Source: JBHHYR01 sp046757585
GTDB taxonomy: Bacteria; Desulfobacterota; Binatia; HRBIN30
DNA length: 34,571 nucleotides
Reading direction: 5' to 3'
Assembly (NCBI GenBank): GCA_046757585.1
Contig: JBHHYR010000018.1
Location: 1-34,571 of the forward strand
The notes under the pieces are model-generated. The model had not been told where the DNA came from. It was given only the letters and a program-made list of their open reading frames with translations, and did not search any database. Shown in pieces: positions 6,900-13,673 of this stretch; the first letter of the stretch is position 1; each line of letters starts with the position of its first letter. The position numbers and the translations under genes are program-made.

Positions 6900-8402
6900 C
6901 TACCCTCGACGCCGCCGCATCATCCAGAGCAAGGCCGCCGGCAGGAGCCACACGGGACCGTTCAGGGTCATGTCGCGGCCGCCGTTGACGGCACACGAGC
7001 TACCCTGCACACAGACTCCTCCAGCAAAGCATTGGAGGGTCGGCGTCGGGGTTATGGTAAACGTGGCCGTGGGCCGCGGCGTGCGCGTCCGCGTCGGCGT
7101 TCGCGTTGGAGTACTGGTTGGTGTCGCCGTGGGCGTCGGCGTCGCCGTCGGGGTGGCCGTTGCCGTTCCCGTCGGGCTTGCTGTCGGCGTGGCAGTCGCC
7201 GTAGGCGTTGGTGGCGGCTGACTGCTCAGCAAGACCGAGAGCGACCGTGCATCCGCATTGACCGTGATCACATCATTTCGGCCGTCGCCGTCGACGTCTG
7301 CCAGCACAAGCCCGCGCGGTCCACTTCCAGCGGTGCAGTCCAGAGTCTGGCCGTCCTTGCGGCAGTTTCCCGGCGCGTCGATGAGGCCACCACTACCGTC
7401 GCCCAGAAAAAACGGAACCGTTCCGTCGCCTTGGTTGACCACCGCCACATCGAGGTCGAAGTCACGGTTGAAATCGTCTATGCCCAACCCCGACGGACTC
7501 ATCCCGGTCGCAACTGTCGTGGACGGAACAAACGGAGTCGCTTCGTTCCCTGGCAACTGATTCAGGAAGATGGTCAGCGTCCCTGCGCTCCCACCCCCGG
7601 TGATCGCCAGGTCCGGTGCGCCATCGCCGTTGAAGTCTCCCGGCTCCATCGCGGTCGGTGCCACAGCCACCGCAAACGGCTCTAACGTGCGAAATGTACG
7701 GGGTTCCGCCGGCATTTGAAGGAAGACGGTTACCTCCCCGGTCAACTTGCTCCCTGCCGCGATGTCCTCGAAGCTATCCCTATTTAAGTCCTGGACAACC
7801 ATGAACGTTACCGGCCCGCCCGCAGGCATGGTAGTTGCCCGGTCGAAGCCACCCGTCGCACGCCCATACAAGATGCTGACACTGTTGCCGCTGCCATTGC
7901 CGGCGACGATATCGGGCCGGCCGTCGCCATCGACGTCGCTTATCGCAACCGCCTGCGGGTCGGAGCCTGCCCCCAGAGGCATCTCTGCAAGGAATCCGCC
8001 GCCGTCACCTCTGAGAATAGAGACACCAGCCTGAAGCCCGACGACCAGATCAACCGTTCGGTCCAGATCGACATCCCCTGCGGCGAGGGCAGTTGGAAAC
8101 ACGCCCACCGGCACGCTGCTTGGAGTCGTTGCCCCAAGACAGTCGCCTACCTGAAAGCGGTTACGATCCGTCAAGAGCACAACGACCTGATTATTGGCGC
8201 TGTCAACGACCGCCAAGTCGGGATCGCCGTCACTGTTGAAGTCGCCGGCCGTGGTGGCCGTCAGGGAAGCAGCCAAGAGCGAAAAGTCGCAGCGGACGAA
8301 CCCGGGAATAGGCTCCTGAGCCCGACTTACGCCAACCATGCCAAATATCACCCAACTCAGGCCGACGACGACACGACGTCCGTACGATTTCGAGGGCTCC
8401 AT
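6900..8402 (-). CDS. Secreted seven-bladed FG-GAP/VCBS propeller with Thr/Pro linker and C-terminal sorting signal
   Basis: A 500-residue predicted surface protein. An N-terminal signal peptide (basic start, hydrophobic VVVGLSWVIFGMVGV, cut near SRA/QE) is followed by seven FG-GAP repeats, each with a calcium-loop-like DxDxDGxxD core (for example DFNSDGDPDL, DVDGDGRPDI, DFNGDGAPDL, DVDGDGRNDV), predicting one seven-bladed beta-propeller. Then come a 60-residue Thr/Pro/Ala linker (about 396-455), a Cys-containing stretch with SSC at residue 470, a hydrophobic segment (NGPVWLLPAALLWMM) and a terminal RRRRG. The ATG at 8402 is 8 nt from GAGGAG; the ATG at 8408, which overlaps the upstream stop as ATGA, is the alternative and would couple translation to the upstream paralogue. 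It probably binds or displays something at the cell surface; no enzyme motif is seen. Confidence 0.85.
   Translation of the reverse strand: MEPSKSYGRRVVVGLSWVIFGMVGVSRAQEPIPGFVRCDFSLLAASLTATTAGDFNSDGDPDLAVVDSANNQVVVLLTDRNRFQVGDCLGATTPSSVPVGVFPTALAAGDVDLDRTVDLVVGLQAGVSILRGDGGGFLAEMPLGAGSDPQAVAISDVDGDGRPDIVAGNGSGNSVSILYGRATGGFDRATTMPAGGPVTFMVVQDLNRDSFEDIAAGSKLTGEVTVFLQMPAEPRTFRTLEPFAVAVAPTAMEPGDFNGDGAPDLAITGGGSAGTLTIFLNQLPGNEATPFVPSTTVATGMSPSGLGIDDFNRDFDLDVAVVNQGDGTVPFFLGDGSGGLIDAPGNCRKDGQTLDCTAGSGPRGLVLADVDGDGRNDVITVNADARSLSVLLSSQPPPTPTATATPTASPTGTATATPTATPTPTATPTSTPTRTPTRTRTPRPTATFTITPTPTLQCFAGGVCVQGSSCAVNGGRDMTLNGPVWLLPAALLWMMRRRRG
6903..6995 (-). other. C-terminal Cys/hydrophobic/Arg sorting signal, copy 1
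   Basis: Codes for SSC-AV, 25 residues between the Cys and the RRRR cluster, with a hydrophobic core of about 13 residues. It is the same arrangement as in the other two FG-GAP proteins of the window and resembles MYXO-CTERM/JDVT-CTERM signals, in which an invariant Cys precedes the transmembrane segment. Confidence 0.6.
7038..7217. repeat. Degenerate short tandem repeat coding for the Thr/Pro linker
   Basis: On the plus strand this reads as imperfect 6-bp units of the gtcggc/gtcgcc type, coding on the minus strand for alternating Thr-Pro and Thr-Ala. It is 60 codons long. The simple repeat structure makes length change by slippage likely. Confidence 0.7.
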
Positions 8403-8404
8403 TC

Positions 8405-11200
8405 TCATTTCTCCTCGCAACGCCGCAGCCCAGCATTGCGCCGGCGCCTGAGTGCGAAAGCGGCTGCGGCAGTCAAGACGAACGTGCCCCCATAATGTTG
8501 CGTTCGCTGTGGATCAACGGCGCAAGAGCCACTCAGGCCAATTGCACCAGGCTTCATTGTCTCAGTGGGCGTGAGAGTAAACGTCGAAGTGGGCCGAGGC
8601 GTCCGGGTCCCCGTCGGCGTTTCGCTCGGCGTCGCGGTCGCTGTCGGCGTCGCGGTCGCCGTGGCGGTCGGTGTACGGGTGAAGGTCGGGGTAATCGTCG
8701 CCGTCGCAGTGGGCGGTGGCGTCGGCGTCGGCGGTGGCCGGCTACTCACCAGGACGCTGACACTCCCGTCACCCTCGTTGGCCGTCACGACGTCCGGAAC
8801 GCCATCACCGTCCATATCGACCATCACCAGGTCTGCCGGGGCCACCCCGTTGACGGCAAGCGCCACCAGCGGGGAGGAAAAACGACCGTCGCTGGCCGCA
8901 AGAAAGAGAGTAACATCGTCGTTCGCCCCGTCGGCTACGACCAGGTCGGTCTTCCCATCACGATTGATGTCGCCCTGGCCCAGCGCAGACGGTGCGGACT
9001 GCAGCATCGCACCGCCCGGGCTCGGCACAACCACGGAGCTCCCGCGAACGTACATCACGTCGGTCCCCGACATTGACCGGCCGAGAAACACTTGCAGACC
9101 ACCGCTCGCGCTGCGAGCCGAGACCGCCACAGCGAGGTCGGGAACCGCGTCGGCGGGGTCGAAGGGACCGGCAACAAGGGCGACAGGTGCCGCGTTGAGA
9201 TCAAGCGGTGTCAGACCACGAAAACCCGCTGCCACCATTTCACAGGAGGAAAGTGCACCGGGCGTCCGCGATTGCACCGGAGTCTGCAGAAACACCGAAA
9301 TGTCATTGGTCTGATCGCTCGCCACCGCCAAATCCTGCCGTCCGTCGCGGTTCAAATCGGCAGTAACCACCAGGCTGGCCATCCGACCGACCGGTAGGGA
9401 ACAAGCCGGCAGAAACGATCGCATCCCCGCTCCGACGAAGAGCGACACGTCGTTGCTACCTTCATTCGCGACGACCATGTCTTCCAGACCGTCGCGATTG
9501 AAATCCGCCACCGCAATCGACCGTGGCATCCTCCCGGCCAGCATCGGGTTGCCACTTCCAGCCTCGAAGCCACCGTTCCCGTCGCCAAAGAAGACGCTCA
9601 ATCCTGACGATCCAATCACCGCCAGATCCTGCTTTCCGTCGCCGTCGAGGTCGTCGGTAGCCAGAGCAGCCGGTGCCGGCACGCCAGGGATGTCCGAACC
9701 GGCAGACAAACCCAGCACTGCACATGCGCTGCCGCCAGCCGGATCGATGCGCGACAGCAGCAGGGCGATGCGATCACCTTGGTTGTCGGCAACGGCGACG
9801 TCGGGGCTGCCGTCGCGGTTGAAATCACCCACTGCGACAGCGACGGGCCTCCCTCCAACATTGGGTTGCCCGCCCTCATTCGTGCTGCACACGCCGTACG
9901 GAATCGGCACCGGTGTAGGCGTGGGAGTTGCGAGAACTCGGGTCCGGGTCGGCGTTGGGGTCGCGGGCCGCACACTCGGCGTACCAGCGCCTGGCGTGGC
10001 CGGCTGCGCCGACGTTGGTGTTGCCGGTGGCGTGAAGGTAGGCGTAGGCCGCCCCGCAAGGTTCACAAATACCCCAATGAGGTCGTTGTCCTCACCCAAC
10101 GCGATCAGGTCGGCTCTCCCGTCGCCGTCGATATCCCCGGCATCGATGGCGACTTGTCCTTGCCCCAGACTGAGACCACGAACCAGTGGCTGCAGCGCGA
10201 AGCCATTTTCACCGGCTGGATCGTTGAGCAGTACCGCCACCGTCCCGTCTCCAAAGATGTTCGTCACCGCCAGGTCCACGCGCGCATCGCCATCCAGGTC
10301 GGCAGCAGCGAGAGCGACGGAATCCACCTGAGCGGTCGTGCGTGCGTCAGCCTGAAACGTTCCGTCCCCGTTTCCGAAGAGCAGGGAGACGTTCAAGTCC
10401 GCGATTTCGAACGAATCAACGACGGCGATGTCTTGCTTCGCGTCGCCGTCGAGGTCCGTGACCACGATCCCGGCGGGTTCACTGCCCACGTTCTGCAGCC
10501 GGGCACCCTGAAAGGTGCCGTCAATATTCCCAAGCAGGACACTCACGTTATCCGAATCGATGTTACTGATCGCCAGGTCCCGAACGTTATCATTGTTGAA
10601 CAAGCCCGACGTGATCGCGAAACCGCCTTCGCTGCGGGTGCGGATGCTTGCCGGATCAAAGGGCGTGAACGTGCCATCGCCGTTGCTCTGGAGCAGGAAG
10701 ACGGTCGTATCGCTCAGCACGGCGAGATCTGGGATGCGGTCATTGTTGAAATCCGCGGCGACTGCCCCGACGGGAAAATCGTCCACGGCGAAATCGCGCC
10801 GGCTATTGAAGCTACCCGTCCCGTCGCCCAACAGCACCGTCACGCTGAACGCGTCGCTGTTGACGCTAGCGATATCGACATTCCCATCCAAGTTGAAATC
10901 CGCAACGGCCACCGCCACCGGGCCAGCCCCGGTCGGAAAAAAATCTGGGCTGTTCCCGAACCCGCCGTTGCCGTCGTTCAGGAAGATGCTCACACCGTCG
11001 TCGAACGAGTTGGCCGCCAGGATATCGGCCCGATTGTCCTCGTTGAGATCGACCAGGGCGATCGCCTGTGGGTTATCGGTGCCGACATCGGTGCTGAGAC
11101 GGGCTGTATTTTCGAACCTCACCACCGCCTCGGCGCGGGGGATCAACAGCACGGCTGCCGTCAGGGCGCCGGCAAGAAACCGGAAGGCGATGGAACGCAT
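8405..11200 (-). CDS. Secreted double FG-GAP/VCBS propeller protein with C-terminal sorting signal
   Basis: A 931-residue protein starting with ATG at 11200, nine bases after AAGGA. Residues 1 to about 25 are a signal peptide (RFLAGALTAAVLLIPRAEA). Two FG-GAP propellers follow. The first has seven DxxxDxxxD repeats (DLNEDNRADI to DIDGDGRADL). A Thr/Pro linker and a Cys (YGVCSTNEGG) lead to the second, also seven repeats (DFNRDGSPDV to DMDGDGVPDV; one unit, near FDPADAVPDL, is degenerate). A second 60-residue Thr/Pro linker (822-881) precedes the SGSCAV motif (Cys893), a hydrophobic segment and RRRRNAGLRR. Its second half plus tail is collinear with the smaller neighbour downstream, which begins at its stop codon, so one arose by duplication. 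No catalytic domain is seen; ligand binding, adhesion or display is inferred. Confidence 0.88.
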   Translation of the reverse strand: MRSIAFRFLAGALTAAVLLIPRAEAVVRFENTARLSTDVGTDNPQAIALVDLNEDNRADILAANSFDDGVSIFLNDGNGGFGNSPDFFPTGAGPVAVAVADFNLDGNVDIASVNSDAFSVTVLLGDGTGSFNSRRDFAVDDFPVGAVAADFNNDRIPDLAVLSDTTVFLLQSNGDGTFTPFDPASIRTRSEGGFAITSGLFNNDNVRDLAISNIDSDNVSVLLGNIDGTFQGARLQNVGSEPAGIVVTDLDGDAKQDIAVVDSFEIADLNVSLLFGNGDGTFQADARTTAQVDSVALAAADLDGDARVDLAVTNIFGDGTVAVLLNDPAGENGFALQPLVRGLSLGQGQVAIDAGDIDGDGRADLIALGEDNDLIGVFVNLAGRPTPTFTPPATPTSAQPATPGAGTPSVRPATPTPTRTRVLATPTPTPVPIPYGVCSTNEGGQPNVGGRPVAVAVGDFNRDGSPDVAVADNQGDRIALLLSRIDPAGGSACAVLGLSAGSDIPGVPAPAALATDDLDGDGKQDLAVIGSSGLSVFFGDGNGGFEAGSGNPMLAGRMPRSIAVADFNRDGLEDMVVANEGSNDVSLFVGAGMRSFLPACSLPVGRMASLVVTADLNRDGRQDLAVASDQTNDISVFLQTPVQSRTPGALSSCEMVAAGFRGLTPLDLNAAPVALVAGPFDPADAVPDLAVAVSARSASGGLQVFLGRSMSGTDVMYVRGSSVVVPSPGGAMLQSAPSALGQGDINRDGKTDLVVADGANDDVTLFLAASDGRFSSPLVALAVNGVAPADLVMVDMDGDGVPDVVTANEGDGSVSVLVSSRPPPTPTPPPTATATITPTFTRTPTATATATPTATATPSETPTGTRTPRPTSTFTLTPTETMKPGAIGLSGSCAVDPQRTQHYGGTFVLTAAAAFALRRRRNAGLRRCEEK
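8408..8524 (-). other. C-terminal Cys/hydrophobic/Arg sorting signal, copy 2
   Basis: Codes for SGSC-AV, 24 residues from the Cys to RRRR, with hydrophobic core TFVLTAAAAFAL. A short basic tail (NAGLRRCEEK) follows the Arg cluster, which is longer than in copies 1 and 3. Confidence 0.6.
8558..8737. repeat. Degenerate short tandem repeat coding for the Thr/Pro linker
   Basis: Same 6-bp-like repeat type as at 7038-7217 and exactly the same length, 60 codons. Both tracts end in nearly the same peptide (RTPRPTATFTITPT and RTPRPTSTFTLTPT), so they share origin. Confidence 0.7.
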
Positions 11201-11291
11201 GCGTGAGCATCCTTTTCGCCTTCCGGCGGCGCTTTGTCAATCACGTCCGTGCAGGAACACCACGCCAGGTGGCCCGTCGCCCTCAGACGAC

Positions 11292-11326
11292 GAAGGCCCG
11301 ATCTTGCGTGCCAAGATCGGGCCTTC
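11292..11326 (-). terminator. Hairpin terminator downstream of groEL
   Basis: A perfect 15-bp inverted repeat, gaaggcccgatcttg / caagatcgggccttc, with a 5-nt loop (cgtgc). It lies 30 bp after the groEL stop and before the start of the FG-GAP gene. There is no good U-tract on either strand, so termination may be incomplete or factor-assisted. It separates the highly expressed chaperonin transcript from the propeller genes. Confidence 0.65.
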
Positions 11327-11355
11327 CCGTCTACCTCCCTGGTTGCAGCCAGTTC

Positions 11356-12975
11356 TTACATCATGTCGCCGGGAGGCATCGGCGGGGTCGCCTTTTTCTC
11401 CTCTGGCTTCTCCGCAACCATCGCCTCGGTGGTCAGCAGCAGGCTCGCCACGGAGGCGGCGTTCTGCAGTGCCGTCCGCACCACCTTCGTGGGGTCCACG
11501 ATGCCGGCCTTCATCAGGTCTTGAAATTCCTCAGCGGCGGCATTGAATCCAAACGCCCCCTTGTTGTTCTTGATCCTGTCCAGCACGATAGATCCTTCCC
11601 AACCGGCGTTGCCGGCGATCCAGCGGCAGGGCTCTTCCATCGCGCGGCGGACGATGTTGATGCCCACCTTCTCCTCCTCAGCAACCTTGAGAGAGTCCAG
11701 CACTGCGGTGGCCCGGATCAGCGCCACGCCGCCGCCGGGCACAATCCCTTCCTCGACGGCGGCCCGTGTGGCGTGGAGTGCATCCTCTACGCGGGCCTTT
11801 TTCTCTTTCATTTCCACTTCTGTCGCCGCACCTACCCGGACCACGGCAACGCCGCCTACCAGCTTGGCCAACCGCTCCTGCAGTTTCTCCCGATCGTAAT
11901 CCGAGGTCGTTTCTTCGATCTGTGCCCGGATCTGCTTGATCCGGCCCTCGATGTCCGCCTTCTTGCCAGCTCCATCAACGATCGTGGTATTGTCTTTGTC
12001 GACTACTACCCGTTTGGCGCGGCCGAGGTCATTCACGCTGACGTTTTCCAGCTTCAGGCCCAGCTCCTCGGCGATGACGCGCCCACCCGTCAAGATGGCG
12101 ATATCCTCCAGCATCGCCTTGCGGCGATCACCAAACCCAGGGGCTTTGACAGCAACGCAATGGAGGGTTCCACGGATCTTGTTCACCACCAGGGTGGCGA
12201 GCGCTTCGCCCTCGATATCTTCGGCGATGATGACAAACGGCTTGCCGGTGCGCGCGATCGATTCGAGCACGGGCAGCAGATCCTTCATGGCGCTGATTTT
12301 CTTCTCGTGAATCAGCAGGTACGCGTCTTCGAGCTGGCACTCCATCTTATCCGGATCGGTGACGAAGTACGGCGACAGGTATCCGCGATCGAACTGCATA
12401 CCCTCGACGACTTCCAGCGTCGTCTCCAAGCTCTTGGCCTCCTCGACGGTGATCACACCCTCCTTGCCGACTTTTTCCATGGCTTCGGCGATGATTTTGC
12501 CGATAGTGGGATCATTGTTGGCCGAAATTGTGCCAACCTGGGCGATTTCGCTCTGTTCCCTAGTCGCCTTCGAGAGTTTCTTGAGCTCGTCGACCGCAGC
12601 ACTCACCCCTTTTTCGATCCCACGCTTCAGACTCATCGGGTCGTGGCCGGCCGTTACCATCTTGGTGCCCTCGGTATAGATCGCCCGGGCCAGGATGGTT
12701 GCGGTCGTAGTTCCGTCACCAGCCACATCAGAGGTCTTGCTAGCGACCTCTTTGACCATCTGGGCCCCCATGTTCTCAAACTTATCTTCGAGCTGGATTT
12801 CCTTGGCGACGGTGACACCGTCCTTGGTGATTGTCGGCGCTCCGAACGACTTCTCGAGCACGACGTTGCGCCCCTTCGGCCCCAGGGTAACGGTCACGGC
12901 ATCGGCCAGGGTGCGCACGCCACTCAAGACCTTCTGACGTGCTTCATCACTGAATTTAACGATCTTCGCAGGCAT
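11356..12975 (-). CDS. groEL: 60-kDa chaperonin GroEL
   Basis: A full-length 539-residue group I chaperonin, the ATP-driven folding chamber that works with GroES in the cytoplasm. The family hallmarks are present: VTVTLGPKGRNVVLEKSFG, the ATP-binding VAGDGTTTAT, ISANNDPTIG and the C-terminal EEGIVPGGGVAL. The ATG at 12975 has AAGGAGG upstream. GroES is encoded 26 bp upstream in the usual groES-groEL order. The C-terminal tail is PPMPPGDMM rather than a run of GGM repeats. A strong hairpin follows the gene. No CIRCE element was found upstream of the operon, so HrcA control is not supported. Confidence 0.98.
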   Translation of the reverse strand: MPAKIVKFSDEARQKVLSGVRTLADAVTVTLGPKGRNVVLEKSFGAPTITKDGVTVAKEIQLEDKFENMGAQMVKEVASKTSDVAGDGTTTATILARAIYTEGTKMVTAGHDPMSLKRGIEKGVSAAVDELKKLSKATREQSEIAQVGTISANNDPTIGKIIAEAMEKVGKEGVITVEEAKSLETTLEVVEGMQFDRGYLSPYFVTDPDKMECQLEDAYLLIHEKKISAMKDLLPVLESIARTGKPFVIIAEDIEGEALATLVVNKIRGTLHCVAVKAPGFGDRRKAMLEDIAILTGGRVIAEELGLKLENVSVNDLGRAKRVVVDKDNTTIVDGAGKKADIEGRIKQIRAQIEETTSDYDREKLQERLAKLVGGVAVVRVGAATEVEMKEKKARVEDALHATRAAVEEGIVPGGGVALIRATAVLDSLKVAEEEKVGINIVRRAMEEPCRWIAGNAGWEGSIVLDRIKNNKGAFGFNAAAEEFQDLMKAGIVDPTKVVRTALQNAASVASLLLTTEAMVAEKPEEKKATPPMPPGDMM

Positions 12976-12987
12976 GATAGTATTCCT

Positions 12988-13009
12988 CCTTATCCTTATC
13001 CTTATCCTT
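12988..13009 (-). repeat. GGATAA tandem repeat giving three in-frame stops between groES and groEL
   Basis: On the minus strand GGATAA is repeated three times, with a further AAGG at the groES side, running from the last groES codon into the groEL Shine-Dalgarno sequence. The TAA codons at 13002, 12996 and 12990 are all in the groES frame. Each unit also contains AAGGA. Confidence 0.8.
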
Positions 13010-13292
13010 CCACGACGCCGAGGATGTCCTCCTCACGCATGATGAGATATTCGTTCCCGTTCAGCTTCACCTCGGTGCCCGCGTACTTTCCGAACAGGAT
13101 CTTGTCGCCGGCTTTCACGCTCAGCGGCAGCACCTTCCCATCCTCGTTGATCTTGCCCTTCCCGATGGCAATGATTTTCCCCTCCTGTGGCTTTTCCTTC
13201 GCCGTGTCAGGGATGATGATACCGCCCTTCGTTTTTGCCTCTTCTTCGATCCGCTGCACGATCACGCGGTCCTGTAACGGCCGAATCTTCAT
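13002..13292 (-). CDS. groES: 10-kDa co-chaperonin GroES
   Basis: A 96-residue GroES, the heptameric lid of GroEL. It begins MKIRPLQDRVIVQRIEEE, has the mobile loop TKGGIIIPDTAKEKPQEG and ends EYLIMREEDILGVVEG. The frame extends upstream to 13382, but the ATG at 13292 is preceded by a strong AAAGGAGGG and matches the family's N-terminus. It is the first gene of the groES-groEL operon; a possible promoter lies at 13355-13382. The stop is the first of three in-frame TAA codons. Confidence 0.98.
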   Translation of the reverse strand: MKIRPLQDRVIVQRIEEEAKTKGGIIIPDTAKEKPQEGKIIAIGKGKINEDGKVLPLSVKAGDKILFGKYAGTEVKLNGNEYLIMREEDILGVVEG

Positions 13293-13354
13293 GCTGATCC
13301 CTCCTTTTTTTGTTCCGCCAATCTGGTTTGATACAGATAGGCAAATGCGAGCGC

Positions 13355-13382
13355 AAGTTAAGCACGCGCATCGCTCAGTCAA
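13355..13382 (-). promoter_or_regulatory. Candidate groESL promoter
   Basis: On the minus strand TTGACT (13377-13382) and TAACTT (13355-13360) are 16 bp apart. The -35 box matches 5 of 6 consensus bases and the -10 box 3 of 6. It would give a leader of roughly 55 nt before groES. No heat-shock sigma-32-type or CIRCE motif was recognised. Confidence 0.3.
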
Positions 13383-13505
13383 GTGGGGCAGCCGGTCACA
13401 AAGCTACGAATTGGCTAAGTACTGCCGTTCGGAATGACGGTGACATATGGATTCCCCCCTCCTTGCCAAGGGCGAGGGAGAGGTCACGACGGGCGTACTT
13501 CTACC

Positions 13506-13539
13506 TTCCCCCAACCTCCTTCTTCGAAGGAGGGGGGAA
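13506..13539 (-). terminator. Possible dnaA terminator hairpin
   Basis: Stem CCTCCTTC/GAAGGAGG with a 3-nt loop, extended by CCCC/GGGG beyond an AA bulge. It lies about 135 bp past the dnaA stop. No U-run follows, so it may be only a repeat element. Confidence 0.35.
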
Positions 13540-13673
13540 CCTCGCGGAATACGTGATGGTATTTGTGAAGAGCGGTACTAAGGACAGGCCTGCCGCTTCT
13601 CGCGACTAGCGACCAGGTCAGCCCTTGTGCCAGGCTGCCGTTGCCGGGGCCTTTCGGCTGCAACAATGCGATC

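Larger units (their letters stand above)
13293..13673. other. Intergenic region between dnaA and groES, with hairpin-forming C/G-tract repeats
   Basis: This 381-bp stretch has no convincing gene. Next to groES it holds the candidate promoter. At 13506-13539 cctccttc and gaaggagg form a hairpin flanked by further pairing C and G tracts, and at about 13464-13493 a related C-rich/G-rich segment (ccctccttgccaagggcgaggg) can also fold. Such paired ttccccc/ggggga units are often dispersed intergenic repeats. The hairpin could end dnaA transcription, although no U-tract follows. Confidence 0.5.

Noticed and set aside
5658..7685. A 675-codon open frame on the plus strand across the HMGS-like and FG-GAP genes
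   Set aside because: It runs antisense to two well-supported genes and is Arg/Pro-rich without domains, as expected from high-GC antisense frames.
7038..8737. CRISPR-like or minisatellite array
   Set aside because: The repeats are short, degenerate, in frame and code for Thr/Pro linkers; there are no spacers.
9779..11206. A 475-codon plus-strand open frame antisense to the double FG-GAP gene
   Set aside because: The minus-strand frame has a signal peptide and regular FG-GAP repeats; the plus-strand product has neither.
11203..13437. A 744-codon plus-strand open frame antisense to groESL
   Set aside because: GroEL and GroES on the other strand are beyond doubt; the antisense product has no recognisable features.
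13293..13673. CIRCE element upstream of groES
   Set aside because: No TTAGCACTC-N9-GAGTGCTAA or near match was found on either strand.
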